Of a stretch of 64,000 nt of DNA, positions 30,861 to 39,040 are shown one piece after another. Both the position numbers and the translations under genes were made by a program. Positions within the stretch are counted from its first letter, which is position 1, and every line of letters starts with the position of its first letter. Source of the DNA: Microbulbifer aggregans (GTDB lineage: Bacteria > Pseudomonadota > Gammaproteobacteria > Pseudomonadales > Cellvibrionaceae); NCBI RefSeq assembly GCF_020524005.1, contig NZ_JAIVKK010000002.1:1-64000 (forward strand). Reading direction: 5' to 3'. Below the pieces are notes generated by a model, which saw only the letters and a list, made by a program, of their open reading frames with translations, had not been told where the DNA came from and ran no database searches.

Positions 30861-31750
30861 TCAGCAAAACGCCCTGGTTCGAAGCCGCTGCCGACCGCCG
30901 CCATCGAGGCCAGCCCTGGGTCCTGGCCACCGTATTGAGCACCCAGGGTTCGGCCCCTCGTAATAGCGGAACCAAAATGGTGATTGATGCCCGCAGCAGC
31001 GCTGACACACTTGGGGGCGGCCAACTGGAATTCCTGGTGATCGCCCGCGCCCGCGAACTGATCAGTGATGGCCGCGAGCGACAACTGCTGGAACACTTTC
31101 CCCTGTCATCCCGCGCAGGCCAGTGCTGCGGCGGCAGTGTCACCGTATTGCTGGAATGCTTCGCCGGTGCAGAATTGCAATTGCATATTTTCGGTGCCGG
31201 TCACGTAGCCCGCGCGCTGCTCCCGGTACTGGCACCGTTGGAGTGGCAATTGCACTGCATCGACAACCGAGCCGAATTGCTGGAGGACGATCTGGACGGT
31301 CGTGTACACAACCACTTCCTCACCGACCCGGTGGCTCATATCTCCCGGATGAACCCCGGCGCCTTTGTCCTGATCCTGACTCAGGATCACGCGCTCGACT
31401 ACCGACTGCTCAGCGCGCTACTCGATCGCGACGACTGTGCCTACCTCGGAATGATTGGCTCACGCACCAAAGCCCAGCGATTTCGCCGCCGGCTTGCCGG
31501 CGATGGCTTTATTCAGGGACAGGTCGACAAGTTTTATTCTCCGGTCGGCCTGTCAGAAGTGCCGGGAAAAAAACCCGCGGAAGTGGCGATCTCCATCGCC
31601 GCACAGCTGCTGGCGGAAAAACACCGGCTCACCGCCAGCGAGGAACAGAAATCCACCGGAATCAACTGGAAAACCCTGCGCGAGAGCCTGAATAGCAACC
31701 TCACCGCAAGCGGGAACAGTACTAAAGTACGAAAGAGAGAAACATCGTGA
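30857..31750 (+). CDS. xdhC: Xanthine dehydrogenase accessory protein XdhC
   Basis: 297 residues from GTG 30857, which overlaps the xdhB stop (GTGA). Binds molybdenum cofactor and delivers it, in sulfurated form, to XdhB. Family marks are the N-terminal VLATVLSTQGSAPRNSGTKM, CCGGSV near residue 92, and the Rossmann part IFGAGHVARAL. The C-terminal ~35 residues are polar and not conserved in the fold. Confidence 0.94.
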   Translation: MISKTPWFEAAADRRHRGQPWVLATVLSTQGSAPRNSGTKMVIDARSSADTLGGGQLEFLVIARARELISDGRERQLLEHFPLSSRAGQCCGGSVTVLLECFAGAELQLHIFGAGHVARALLPVLAPLEWQLHCIDNRAELLEDDLDGRVHNHFLTDPVAHISRMNPGAFVLILTQDHALDYRLLSALLDRDDCAYLGMIGSRTKAQRFRRRLAGDGFIQGQVDKFYSPVGLSEVPGKKPAEVAISIAAQLLAEKHRLTASEEQKSTGINWKTLRESLNSNLTASGNSTKVRKRETS

Positions 31751-32256
31751 CACCACACACGCTCAATCAATTCAACCAGCTTGCACCGGAGCAACAACGT
31801 GCCCTCTTACTGGACTGCTGCCATAGCAGCCGCTGGGCAGAGAGGCTGCTGGAACTGGGCCCGGTCAGAAGCGTTGGGCAAATCCAGAACCGCGCATTCA
31901 AAGCCTGGAGCAAACTCCAAGAAACTGACTACCTGGAAGCATTTGCCGCGCACCCACGTATCGGCGACCTGCAGCGGCTGAAGGAAAAATTCGCCCGTTC
32001 GGAACAAGGCCAGGTAGCCCATGCAGACGAAACCACGCTGAAAGAGCTACAGCAGCTGAACGACGCCTATTTTGAAAAGTTCGGGTTTATTTTCATTATC
32101 TGTGCCACGGGAAAATCTGCCCGGGAAATGCTCGCCGCAATAAAATCCCGTATCAGCAATAGCCGCGAACAGGAAATAGGTAACGCCGCAGCCGAACAGG
32201 AAAAAATAACCCGGCTGCGGCTGGAAAACTTATTCGCTGTACAGCCTGACCAGTAA
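31747..32256 (+). CDS. uraD: OHCU decarboxylase
   Basis: 169 residues, GTG start overlapping the xdhC stop by 4 bp. Converts 2-oxo-4-hydroxy-4-carboxy-5-ureidoimidazoline to (S)-allantoin, the last step of urate breakdown to allantoin. Family features: AAHPRIGDL with the catalytic His, then the alpha-helical core with LNDAYFEKFGFIFIICATGKS. Next gene is uraH, the preceding step. Confidence 0.95.
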   Translation: MTPHTLNQFNQLAPEQQRALLLDCCHSSRWAERLLELGPVRSVGQIQNRAFKAWSKLQETDYLEAFAAHPRIGDLQRLKEKFARSEQGQVAHADETTLKELQQLNDAYFEKFGFIFIICATGKSAREMLAAIKSRISNSREQEIGNAAAEQEKITRLRLENLFAVQPDQ

Positions 32257-32277
32257 CTCAGGAATAAGGGAAACGCT

Positions 32278-32610
32278 ATGCAAAAAGCCCCGATCACCAC
32301 CCACGTCCTTGATCTGCATCAGGGCCAGCCCGCTGCTGGCATCATCGTGGAGCTCTACTGCGCTGATGAACCCATTGCCGTAGCGAAGACCGATAGCGAC
32401 GGACGCATCCAGAAATGGGACAACACCTTCGAGCTGATATCCGAACACTGGACCCTCGTATTCCGCTTGCTCCCCTGGTTCAAGCAAAGAGGAGAAGAGT
32501 GTTTTTTTCCAACAGCAACGCTGGAATTCAGTATTTCCGACTGCACACGTCATTACCATCTCCCATTGTTGCTGAGTCAATACGGCTACACCACCTACCG
32601 AGGAAGCTGA
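32278..32610 (+). CDS. uraH: 5-hydroxyisourate hydrolase (transthyretin-like)
   Basis: 110 residues, no signal peptide, so cytoplasmic. The start ITTHVLDLHQGQPA holds an active-site His, and the C-terminus YTTYRGS is the family signature. Hydrolyses 5-hydroxyisourate made by PuuD and hands OHCU to UraD. Confidence 0.96.
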   Translation: MQKAPITTHVLDLHQGQPAAGIIVELYCADEPIAVAKTDSDGRIQKWDNTFELISEHWTLVFRLLPWFKQRGEECFFPTATLEFSISDCTRHYHLPLLLSQYGYTTYRGS

Positions 32611-32663
32611 AAAGTCGAGTTGATATTTAGCAGCAATCATAAAGTTATCGGGAGGACGCCGAA

Positions 32664-34028
32664 TTGAACCAGACACTATTGCGTAGCCGTATCATCCACT
32701 TTCGCGACGATGTGACCGGCTCCCCGGACACGGCACTGGAATACATCGAGGATGGCGTAATCGGCTTCGCCGACGGTCGCATCACCCTGCTCGAAGATGC
32801 ACGCCGTGCCGAGAGACAGGGCCTGGACCTGAGCACTGCCGAGCACAGACCGGAGGCGCTGGTTACCAGTGGTTTTATTGATGCCCATGTGCACGCGCCC
32901 CAGCTTGGGGTGATGGGCAGCTACGGTGAAAAGCTGCTGGACTGGCTACACAAATACACCTTCCCCACGGAGCTGCAATTTGCCGATGAGCAAATTTCAC
33001 AACAAAACGCCGAGTTTTTTATCGACGCCCTGCTCAACTGTGGCACCACCAGCGCCATGGTATTTACCACCAGTTTTGCCCACAGCACCGAGCACCTGTT
33101 CCAGGCCGCCGAACGCGCCGGAATGCGACTGATTGCTGGCAAAGTATTGATGGACCGCAATGCCCCCGACGGGCTACTGGATACCCCTGAACGCGCTCTG
33201 CACGAATCCGCAGCCCTGATTGAAAAATGGCATGGACGCGGGCGACTCGGCTACGCCGTCACCCCTCGCTTTGCCGGTACCTCCAGCCGCGCACAACTGA
33301 GTGTGGCGGGGCAGCTTTTGCGGGATTACCCTGACCTGTGGATGCAGACGCATCTGAGCGAAAACCTCGAAGAAATTGCCTGGACCGCGAGCCTTTTCCC
33401 CGAGGCCAGTGACTATCTGAACACTTACGAAAGGTTCGGCCTTCACGGTGCGCGCAGTATCTACGCCCACTGCATTCACTTAAGTGGATCCGAGCAGCAG
33501 CGTCTCGCAGATGCCGGCGCATCCGTCGCTTTCTGCCCTTCTTCCAACCTGTTTCTCGGCAGCGGCTTGCTGAAGCTGCAAAAACTGCGCGAACGCAACA
33601 TTCCAGTGGCGCTGGCTACCGACGTGGGCGCCGGTACCAGTCTGTGCCAGCTGCGGAGCATGGGTGAGGCCTACAAGGTGTGCCAGCTGAGAGACTATCC
33701 CCTGTGCGCCGCAGACGCTTTCTACATGACCACACTCGGCGCCGCCCGCGCGCTACACCAGGAAAAACACATAGGCAACCTGATGCCTGGCAAGGAAGCA
33801 GACCTGTTACTGCTGAATGGCAACAGGGAACCACTACTGCGCGAACGACTGCGTCATTGCCGCAATATCCGCGAGGAACTGTTTGCCTATATGACGATAG
33901 GAGATGAACGCACTATCGAACGTACTTATGTAGCAGGCAAGCTGGCAAGAAAAGTCGAGGGGGTACATGCAGACCCTGGTCACCGAGCGCCCCAGGATAG
34001 GGCCTCCGCGGCGGCTCTCGCTGGCTAG
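32664..34028 (+). CDS. guaD: Guanine deaminase
   Basis: 454 residues. TTG start with a strong GGAGG at 32651-32655 and no better ATG nearby. Zn amidohydrolase fold: DAHVHAPQ, TNLSE-type motif seen as QTHLSEN, then YAHCIHLS and LATDVGAGTS supply the metal and substrate ligands. Converts guanine to xanthine for XdhAB. The last ~20 residues are a low-complexity tail. Confidence 0.94.
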   Translation: MNQTLLRSRIIHFRDDVTGSPDTALEYIEDGVIGFADGRITLLEDARRAERQGLDLSTAEHRPEALVTSGFIDAHVHAPQLGVMGSYGEKLLDWLHKYTFPTELQFADEQISQQNAEFFIDALLNCGTTSAMVFTTSFAHSTEHLFQAAERAGMRLIAGKVLMDRNAPDGLLDTPERALHESAALIEKWHGRGRLGYAVTPRFAGTSSRAQLSVAGQLLRDYPDLWMQTHLSENLEEIAWTASLFPEASDYLNTYERFGLHGARSIYAHCIHLSGSEQQRLADAGASVAFCPSSNLFLGSGLLKLQKLRERNIPVALATDVGAGTSLCQLRSMGEAYKVCQLRDYPLCAADAFYMTTLGAARALHQEKHIGNLMPGKEADLLLLNGNREPLLRERLRHCRNIREELFAYMTIGDERTIERTYVAGKLARKVEGVHADPGHRAPQDRASAAALAG

Positions 34029-34084
34029 ATACCCAGTACCGGCACAGGCCTGTGTCTCCAACCAAAATAAAAAAGAGATCGCTG

Positions 34085-35308
34085 ATGGAAACCCTGCTTT
34101 ACGACTGGTTCAACCTGTTATTTCGCATGCTCCATGTCATTGCTGCCATCGCCTGGATAGGTGCATCCTTCTATTTCGTTTGGCTGGATAACAGCCTTGA
34201 AACACCAGACCGCGAGGGTAAGGCCCGGGGACTCGCCGGCGGCCTGTGGGCATTTCACGGTGGCGGCATCTACCAGGTCAGCAAATACAAGCTGGCGCCA
34301 CCCGCCATGCCTGAGCGCCTGCACTGGTTCAAGTGGGAGGCTTATACCACCTGGATCAGTGGCGCGTTATTACTGACGCTGATGTACTACGGACGCGCAG
34401 ATCTGTATCTGTGGCAACAGGGAAAATGGGCGGCCACGCCTACCGCGGCTATCGCGGCGAGCATACTGTATCTCGCCGCCGGTCTGCTCTGCTACGAACT
34501 TATGTTCCGCTTACTGCGCCCGTACAGCCGTCAACTATTCAGCGGACTATTACTTTTGTTGATCACTATGGCCTGCTGGTTGGCAAGCCAACTGTTTAGC
34601 GACCGTGCGGCATTCCTGCAAGTAGGCGCCTTGCTGGCCACCATCATGGCCGGCAATGTATTTTTCGGCATTATCCCTGCGCAGAAACGTTTTATTCGTG
34701 CGCTTGACGCCGGCGAGGAACCCGCTGAAGCGCCAATGCTGGCTGCCAAGCATCGCTCGGTGCACAACAACTATTTCACACTGCCTGTAGTGTTCTGCAT
34801 GCTCAGCAACCACTACCCTTTTCTCTACGGCCACCACTTCAACTGGCTGGCGTTGATCGCTATCGTTGCCCTTGGGGCCTACGTCCGCCACTTTTTCAAT
34901 CTCCGCCACCGTGGTCAGTTGCAGTTCCAGATCCCCGCGGTCGCAGCCGCGGGCTGCCTGCTATTGGCGCTGGGTCTGGTCCAGACTCAAAAAAACATCG
35001 GCGAGCCAAACGAAGCCACTGCAAGCACATCCTCCCGAGAACCCAATGGTTCCCCCATGCACCTGATAGAAACCCACTGCCAGGGCTGTCATTCCTCCAC
35101 GCCCTCTCAGCCCGGCTTTAGTGCACCCCCAATGGGACTCGCGCTGGATACCCAACAGCAAGTTGAGGCTGCGCGAAATAGAATTCTGCCAACGCTACAC
35201 AGCCAATATATGCCATTGGGCAATATCACCGGCATGAGTAACGGGGAACGTGCAGAATTGATCGCCGCACTCGAAAATGAAAAAAGCATGATGTTAACCG
35301 AAGACTGA
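34085..35308 (+). CDS. puuD: Membrane urate oxidase PuuD with C-terminal cytochrome c domain
   Basis: 407 residues from ATG 34085 (start METLLYDWFN as in the family); the frame runs 11 codons further upstream. Eight or so membrane helices with HVIAAIAWIGASFYFVWLD at the N-terminus, then a C-terminal c-type heme motif in HCQGCHSS. PuuD proteins hydroxylate urate and pass electrons through the fused heme to the respiratory chain, avoiding hydrogen peroxide. Last gene of the xdh operon; its product feeds UraH. The downstream region leads into the DNase promoter. Confidence 0.93.
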   Translation: METLLYDWFNLLFRMLHVIAAIAWIGASFYFVWLDNSLETPDREGKARGLAGGLWAFHGGGIYQVSKYKLAPPAMPERLHWFKWEAYTTWISGALLLTLMYYGRADLYLWQQGKWAATPTAAIAASILYLAAGLLCYELMFRLLRPYSRQLFSGLLLLLITMACWLASQLFSDRAAFLQVGALLATIMAGNVFFGIIPAQKRFIRALDAGEEPAEAPMLAAKHRSVHNNYFTLPVVFCMLSNHYPFLYGHHFNWLALIAIVALGAYVRHFFNLRHRGQLQFQIPAVAAAGCLLLALGLVQTQKNIGEPNEATASTSSREPNGSPMHLIETHCQGCHSSTPSQPGFSAPPMGLALDTQQQVEAARNRILPTLHSQYMPLGNITGMSNGERAELIAALENEKSMMLTED

Positions 35309-35410
35309 AATCCAGCAGCGCACTCTTCTATAAAAATGCACCACAAACTGTCACATACGCACGTTAATGTGGCATCCAACACCTGCTTTATCCCATTTAG
35401 AAATTCCCCC

Positions 35411-35454
35411 TTGACCCGGGCGAAAAGCATTTTTAAAGTTGACCAACTGATCAG
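35411..35454 (+). promoter_or_regulatory. DNase 1 promoter with RutR-like operator F
   Basis: TTGACC (35411-35416), 17 bp, TAAAGT (35434-35439), immediately followed by TTGACCAACTGATCAG (35439-35454), a 12 of 14 match to the RutR consensus. The operator covers the transcription start, so binding should repress. The same arrangement is conserved before the second DNase gene. Confidence 0.75.
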
Positions 35455-35673
35455 GTTAAAAATCTGATCAGTTCCCTTTATACAGTCCCAAATAAACTTC
35501 GCATTTGCCTGCGGATGAGTCGGTACCCGGGCAGAAGTGGAAGGCTTGCCCTCAAAGCGAGTGCACAGCCGACCAGCTGTAGTGGTAACCAGGCGGGAGC
35601 CCTAGTCGTCCACACAGTAAATTCTGTAACCACGCACTGGTGGTCCCGAAAATTTATCCTCAGGAAAATCGCA
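35446..35673 (+). promoter_or_regulatory. Conserved structured 5' leader of DNase 1
   Basis: About 228 nt between predicted start and ATG, highly similar to the leader at 37212-37444. Shared hairpins include CGCA-TTTGCC-TGCG (35500-35513) and ACAG-TAAATT-CTGT (35624-35637). The latter becomes GCAG-TAAACT-CTGC in the other copy, a compensating pair change. No known riboswitch consensus recognised. Confidence 0.55.
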
Positions 35674-36999
35674 ATGAACAAAAAACTAAGTGTTTTTGTA
35701 TTATTAGCGGCATTGAGTCCGTGGGCGAATGCCGATGTAGAAAATGGAAACTTTGAAAACTGGACGAATGGCAGCCCGAACGGCTGGACTACGATCGATT
35801 CCGGCATTGACGTCAACCAGACGACGTCCAATGTATATAGCGGTAGTTCGGCTGCATCAGTAAGAGTGACAACCGGTACTCAGTCATCAACAGATCTCCG
35901 CCAGACCGTCAGTGTCAGTGCCGGCCAGACCTATAATTTCTCTGTATGGGTCCGACATACTGAGGGCAGCGTTGCCGCTCGACTTTATGTCAATGGCTAC
36001 CGGGATTACACCAACTATTCACAGACCGGCCAGTGGCAGCAGCTCAGCTATAGTTTTACCGCCAGTGGCAGCGGCACTATCGAGGTAGGGCTGCGCTTTT
36101 ACGATCGATCCGGATTCGACGGCTCGGAGGTAGTCTATGTGGACGCATTCGAGCCCACGAACACCAGTGGCGGAGGATCGAGCGGTGGCTCCAGCAGCGG
36201 CGGCTCTGGTAGCAGCAGCTCCAGTGGTGGCGGCAGTTACTACAATTCCGCAAATGGCCTGAGCGGCTACTCACTGAAAACCGCACTTTACAATATCATT
36301 CGCGGGCACAGCACCCGCAGCTACGGAGACCTGTGGGATTTCTATGCTAGCAGTGACCGGGACTATTACTACGAATACGATGGCTCCATCATAGATATCT
36401 ACTCCGAGAATCCCGGCGGTAGTGATCCTTATAACTACACCGCAATCAATGACCAGTGTGGAAACTACAGCGGCGAAGGCGATTGTTACAACCGCGAGCA
36501 TAGTTTCCCACGCGCCTGGTTTGGCGGCGCAGTAGCACCAATGAATACCGACGTGCACCACATTTTTGCATCCGATGGCTACGTCAACGCCATGCGTAAC
36601 AGCTATCCTTTTGGCGAAGTGGCCACCACCAGTGCCATATCCAGCAATGGCAGCAAGCTCGGCAGCGGCCAGTCCAGCCAGGGCTATACCGGCACGGTGT
36701 TCGAGCCCATCGATAAATTCAAGGGAGACCTGGCCAGAGCGTATTTTTACATGGCAACGCGCTACCAGAATGTAATTGCCGGCTGGGAGAACAACAGCAG
36801 TTACGGCAACGCCATGCTCAATGGCTCCAGCAACCAGGTATTCGAGAACTGGGCGCTCCAGCTACTGATCGACTGGCACAACGCAGACCCGGTAAGCCAG
36901 TGGGAAATTGATCGCAACAATGCCGCCTACAACTTCCAGGGCAATCGCAATCCATTTATTGATCACCCGGAATATGTGCAGTCTATCTGGGGCCAGTAA
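35674..36999 (+). CDS. Secreted endonuclease I family DNase with N-terminal binding domain, copy 1
   Basis: 441 residues from ATG 35674 (AGGA upstream). Signal peptide 1-20 ending ANA. A jelly-roll, carbohydrate-binding-like domain (about 22-160, NGNFENWTNGSPNGWTTID) is followed by a Gly/Ser linker (about 163-190) and an endonuclease I domain with NREHSFPRAWFGG and NTDVHHIFASDGYVNA. Such enzymes degrade DNA outside the cell. The linker is typical of marine polysaccharide-degraders. Operator F suggests control with purine catabolism, so its role would be nutrient acquisition from DNA. Paralog at 37445-38932. Confidence 0.93.
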   Translation: MNKKLSVFVLLAALSPWANADVENGNFENWTNGSPNGWTTIDSGIDVNQTTSNVYSGSSAASVRVTTGTQSSTDLRQTVSVSAGQTYNFSVWVRHTEGSVAARLYVNGYRDYTNYSQTGQWQQLSYSFTASGSGTIEVGLRFYDRSGFDGSEVVYVDAFEPTNTSGGGSSGGSSSGGSGSSSSSGGGSYYNSANGLSGYSLKTALYNIIRGHSTRSYGDLWDFYASSDRDYYYEYDGSIIDIYSENPGGSDPYNYTAINDQCGNYSGEGDCYNREHSFPRAWFGGAVAPMNTDVHHIFASDGYVNAMRNSYPFGEVATTSAISSNGSKLGSGQSSQGYTGTVFEPIDKFKGDLARAYFYMATRYQNVIAGWENNSSYGNAMLNGSSNQVFENWALQLLIDWHNADPVSQWEIDRNNAAYNFQGNRNPFIDHPEYVQSIWGQ

Positions 37000-37056
37000 T
37001 ACTTTTCACTGGAGGTTACCTACCTGACAAATCAAGGGCACCTCCTGTAATGGCTT

Positions 37057-37082
37057 GTCGGCGAAATTACTTCGCCGGCGAG
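37057..37082 (+). terminator. Possible terminator after DNase 1
   Basis: CGGCGAA-ATTAC-TTCGCCG forms a 7-bp perfect stem about 60 bp past the stop, followed by a weak T-rich stretch. Confidence 0.5.
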
Positions 37083-37176
37083 CTTTCCCTAACTCCCCAT
37101 AACGCACCATCAACTGTCATGTATGCACGTTAATGTGGCACCCAACACCTGCTTTCCCCCGTTTGAAAATTTACCC

Positions 37177-37220
37177 TTGACCCAGGTAGAAAGCATTTTT
37201 AAAGTTGACCGACTGATCAG
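37177..37220 (+). promoter_or_regulatory. DNase 2 promoter with RutR-like operator G
   Basis: TTGACC (37177-37182), 17 bp, TAAAGT (37200-37205), overlapped by TTGACCGACTGATCAG (37205-37220), matching 11 of 14 consensus positions. Spacing is identical to the DNase 1 promoter. Confidence 0.72.
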
Positions 37221-37444
37221 GTTTAAATCCTTTTCAGTTCCTTTTTACAGTTCCAAATAAGCTTCGCATTTGCCTGCGGATGAATCCGTACCCGGGCAGA
37301 AGTGGAAAGTGTGCACCCATACGTTGTGAGCGTGCGCACTGACCAGCTGTAGTGGTAGCCAGGCGGGAGCCAAAGTAGTCCACGCAGTAAACTCTGCAAC
37401 CGCTGACTGCTGGTCCCCGGAAACCGATTCTCAGGATAACTGCA
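37212..37444 (+). promoter_or_regulatory. Conserved structured 5' leader of DNase 2
   Basis: Counterpart of the leader at 35446-35673. Hairpins CGCA-TTTGCC-TGCG (37265-37278) and GCAG-TAAACT-CTGC (37384-37397), plus the conserved block CCAGGCGGGAGCC. The central part (37308-37345) differs in sequence but can still pair (GTGTGCAC with GTGCGCAC). Confidence 0.55.
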
Positions 37445-38932
37445 ATGAAGAAACATCTAAGTGTATTTTTACTTTTTGCGGCATTCGGCCAGCTGGCCAA
37501 TGCCGATATGATAAACGGCGATTTTGAAGGCTGGACCAGCGGCAACCCGGATGGCTGGACAACGATCGATGCAGGCATCGAGGTCAGTCAGACAACGTCC
37601 GTAGTTTACAGCGGCAGCTCGGCGGCAGCGGTAAATGTATTGACCGGTACCCAGTCGTCAACGGATCTGCGCCAGGCGATCGCTGTTAGCGCCGGCCAGA
37701 TCTATGAGTTTTCTGTCTGGGTATATCACACTGAGGGCCAGATCGCTGCGCGCCTCTATGTGAACGATTATCTCGATTACAGTGACTACTCACTGACCGA
37801 CCAGTGGCAAAAGCTCAGCTACCGCTATACCGCCATTGCGGATGGGAACATCGAGGTAGGCTTACGCTTTTACGACCAATCCGGATTCGACGGCTCGGAA
37901 GTGGTCTATGTGGATGCTTTTGAATCGTCTCTTGGTGACGGAACGGGTGGTAGTTCCAGTAGTAGTTCCAGCAGCAGTAGCTCCGGGGGCAGCAGCTCCA
38001 GCAGCAGTAGCTCTGGGGGCAGTAGCAGCTCAAGTGGCAGTAGTTCGGGGGCAGGCAGCTCAAGCGGCGGTGGAAGCTACTACGATTCCGCCGCTGGTAT
38101 GAGTGGCTATTCCCTTAAAACGGCCCTTTACAACATCATCCAGGGCCATAGCGAACGCAGTTACGGTGAATTGTGGAGTTTCTACGCGGCCACCGATCTG
38201 GATTATTACTTCGAGAACGATGGGTCCATTATTGATATCTACTCAGAAAACCCCAACGGCAGTGACTCCTACAATTACACGCCCGTAGTCAACCAATGTG
38301 GGAACTACCGTAGCGAAGGCGATTGCTACAACCGCGAACACAGCTTTCCACGCGCTTGGTTTGGCGGTGCCATAGCGCCAATGAATACCGACGTGCACCA
38401 TATTTTCGCCTCCGATGGTTATGTCAACGCTATGCGCGGCAGTTACCCTTTTGGTGAAGTAGCCAGTATCAGTGCCATTTCCAGCAATGGCAGCAAACTT
38501 GGCAATGGGCAGTACAGCCAGGGATATACCGGTACAGTATTTGAACCCATTGATGCGTTCAAGGGAGACATCGCCAGGGCATATTTCTATATGGCCACTC
38601 GCTACCAGGATGTGATCGCGGACTGGGAAAACAATAGCGACTACGGTGACGCTATGCTGGATGGATCCAGCGACCAGGTTTTTGAATGCTGGGCCATTCG
38701 TTTATTGATCGACTGGCACAACGCCGATCCGGTAAGCCCGTGGGAAATGGACCGGAATGAAGCAGCCTATTATTTCCAGGGTAATCGCAATCCATTTATT
38801 GATCACCCTGAGTATGTGTGGGCGATTTGGGGAAGCGATCATCCCTATACGCATCACAAGAAGAAAAAACACAAAACAAATTGCCTGCAGCCTCAGGCAA
38901 AGGTTCACAGGCAAAAAAAATGGAAAATATAA
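37445..38932 (+). CDS. Secreted endonuclease I family DNase, copy 2, with poly-Ser linker and basic tail
   Basis: 495 residues. Same layout as copy 1: signal peptide (1-20), binding-like domain (about 22-160), linker of roughly 45 residues made almost only of Ser and Gly, and endonuclease I domain with NREHSFPRAW and NTDVHHIFASDGY. Unlike copy 1, which ends at IWGQ, it continues for about 33 residues with a Lys/His-rich tail starting SDHPYTHHKKKKHK. That tail is encoded by DNA that forms a terminator for the opposite strand. The tail might bind DNA or be a by-product of a lost stop. Confidence 0.92.
   Translation: MKKHLSVFLLFAAFGQLANADMINGDFEGWTSGNPDGWTTIDAGIEVSQTTSVVYSGSSAAAVNVLTGTQSSTDLRQAIAVSAGQIYEFSVWVYHTEGQIAARLYVNDYLDYSDYSLTDQWQKLSYRYTAIADGNIEVGLRFYDQSGFDGSEVVYVDAFESSLGDGTGGSSSSSSSSSSSGGSSSSSSSSGGSSSSSGSSSGAGSSSGGGSYYDSAAGMSGYSLKTALYNIIQGHSERSYGELWSFYAATDLDYYFENDGSIIDIYSENPNGSDSYNYTPVVNQCGNYRSEGDCYNREHSFPRAWFGGAIAPMNTDVHHIFASDGYVNAMRGSYPFGEVASISAISSNGSKLGNGQYSQGYTGTVFEPIDAFKGDIARAYFYMATRYQDVIADWENNSDYGDAMLDGSSDQVFECWAIRLLIDWHNADPVSPWEMDRNEAAYYFQGNRNPFIDHPEYVWAIWGSDHPYTHHKKKKHKTNCLQPQAKVHRQKKWKI
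38863..38900 (-). terminator. Terminator of the deo/ALDH operon, inside the DNase 2 tail
   Basis: On the - strand, TTGCCTG-AGGCTG-CAGGCAA is followed by a T-rich run (TTTGTTTTGTGTTTTTTC). It lies 140 bp past the ALDH gene stop and inside the C-terminal coding end of the convergent DNase gene. Confidence 0.6.
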
Positions 38933-39000
38933 AGTTACCCGCGATTCAGATTTGGAATCTGATCCGCTCAACTAGTACAGCCACCACGTAACTTTATATT
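38926..39000. repeat. Nested inverted repeat between convergent genes
   Basis: Perfect 13-bp arms AATATAAAGTTAC (38926-38938) and GTAACTTTATATT (38988-39000) enclose a second perfect stem TCAGATT-TGG-AATCTGA (38946-38962). The left arm overlaps the end of the DNase 2 gene. Could be a transcription block, a small palindromic element or a scar. Confidence 0.6.
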
Positions 39001-39040
39001 CGTCTGTCAGTGATTCCCCACGCGGGCAGCAGTACCGGCG

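Noticed and set aside
35446-35673. Known riboswitch (cobalamin, purine, c-di-GMP, TPP) in the DNase leaders
   Set aside because: I compared the leader with remembered consensus cores and found no matching conserved blocks; left as an unknown structured leader.
37940-38080. Simple-sequence expansion in DNase 2 as sequencing artefact
   Set aside because: The Ser/Gly linker uses mixed codons, stays in frame, and matches linkers typical of secreted enzymes in this group.
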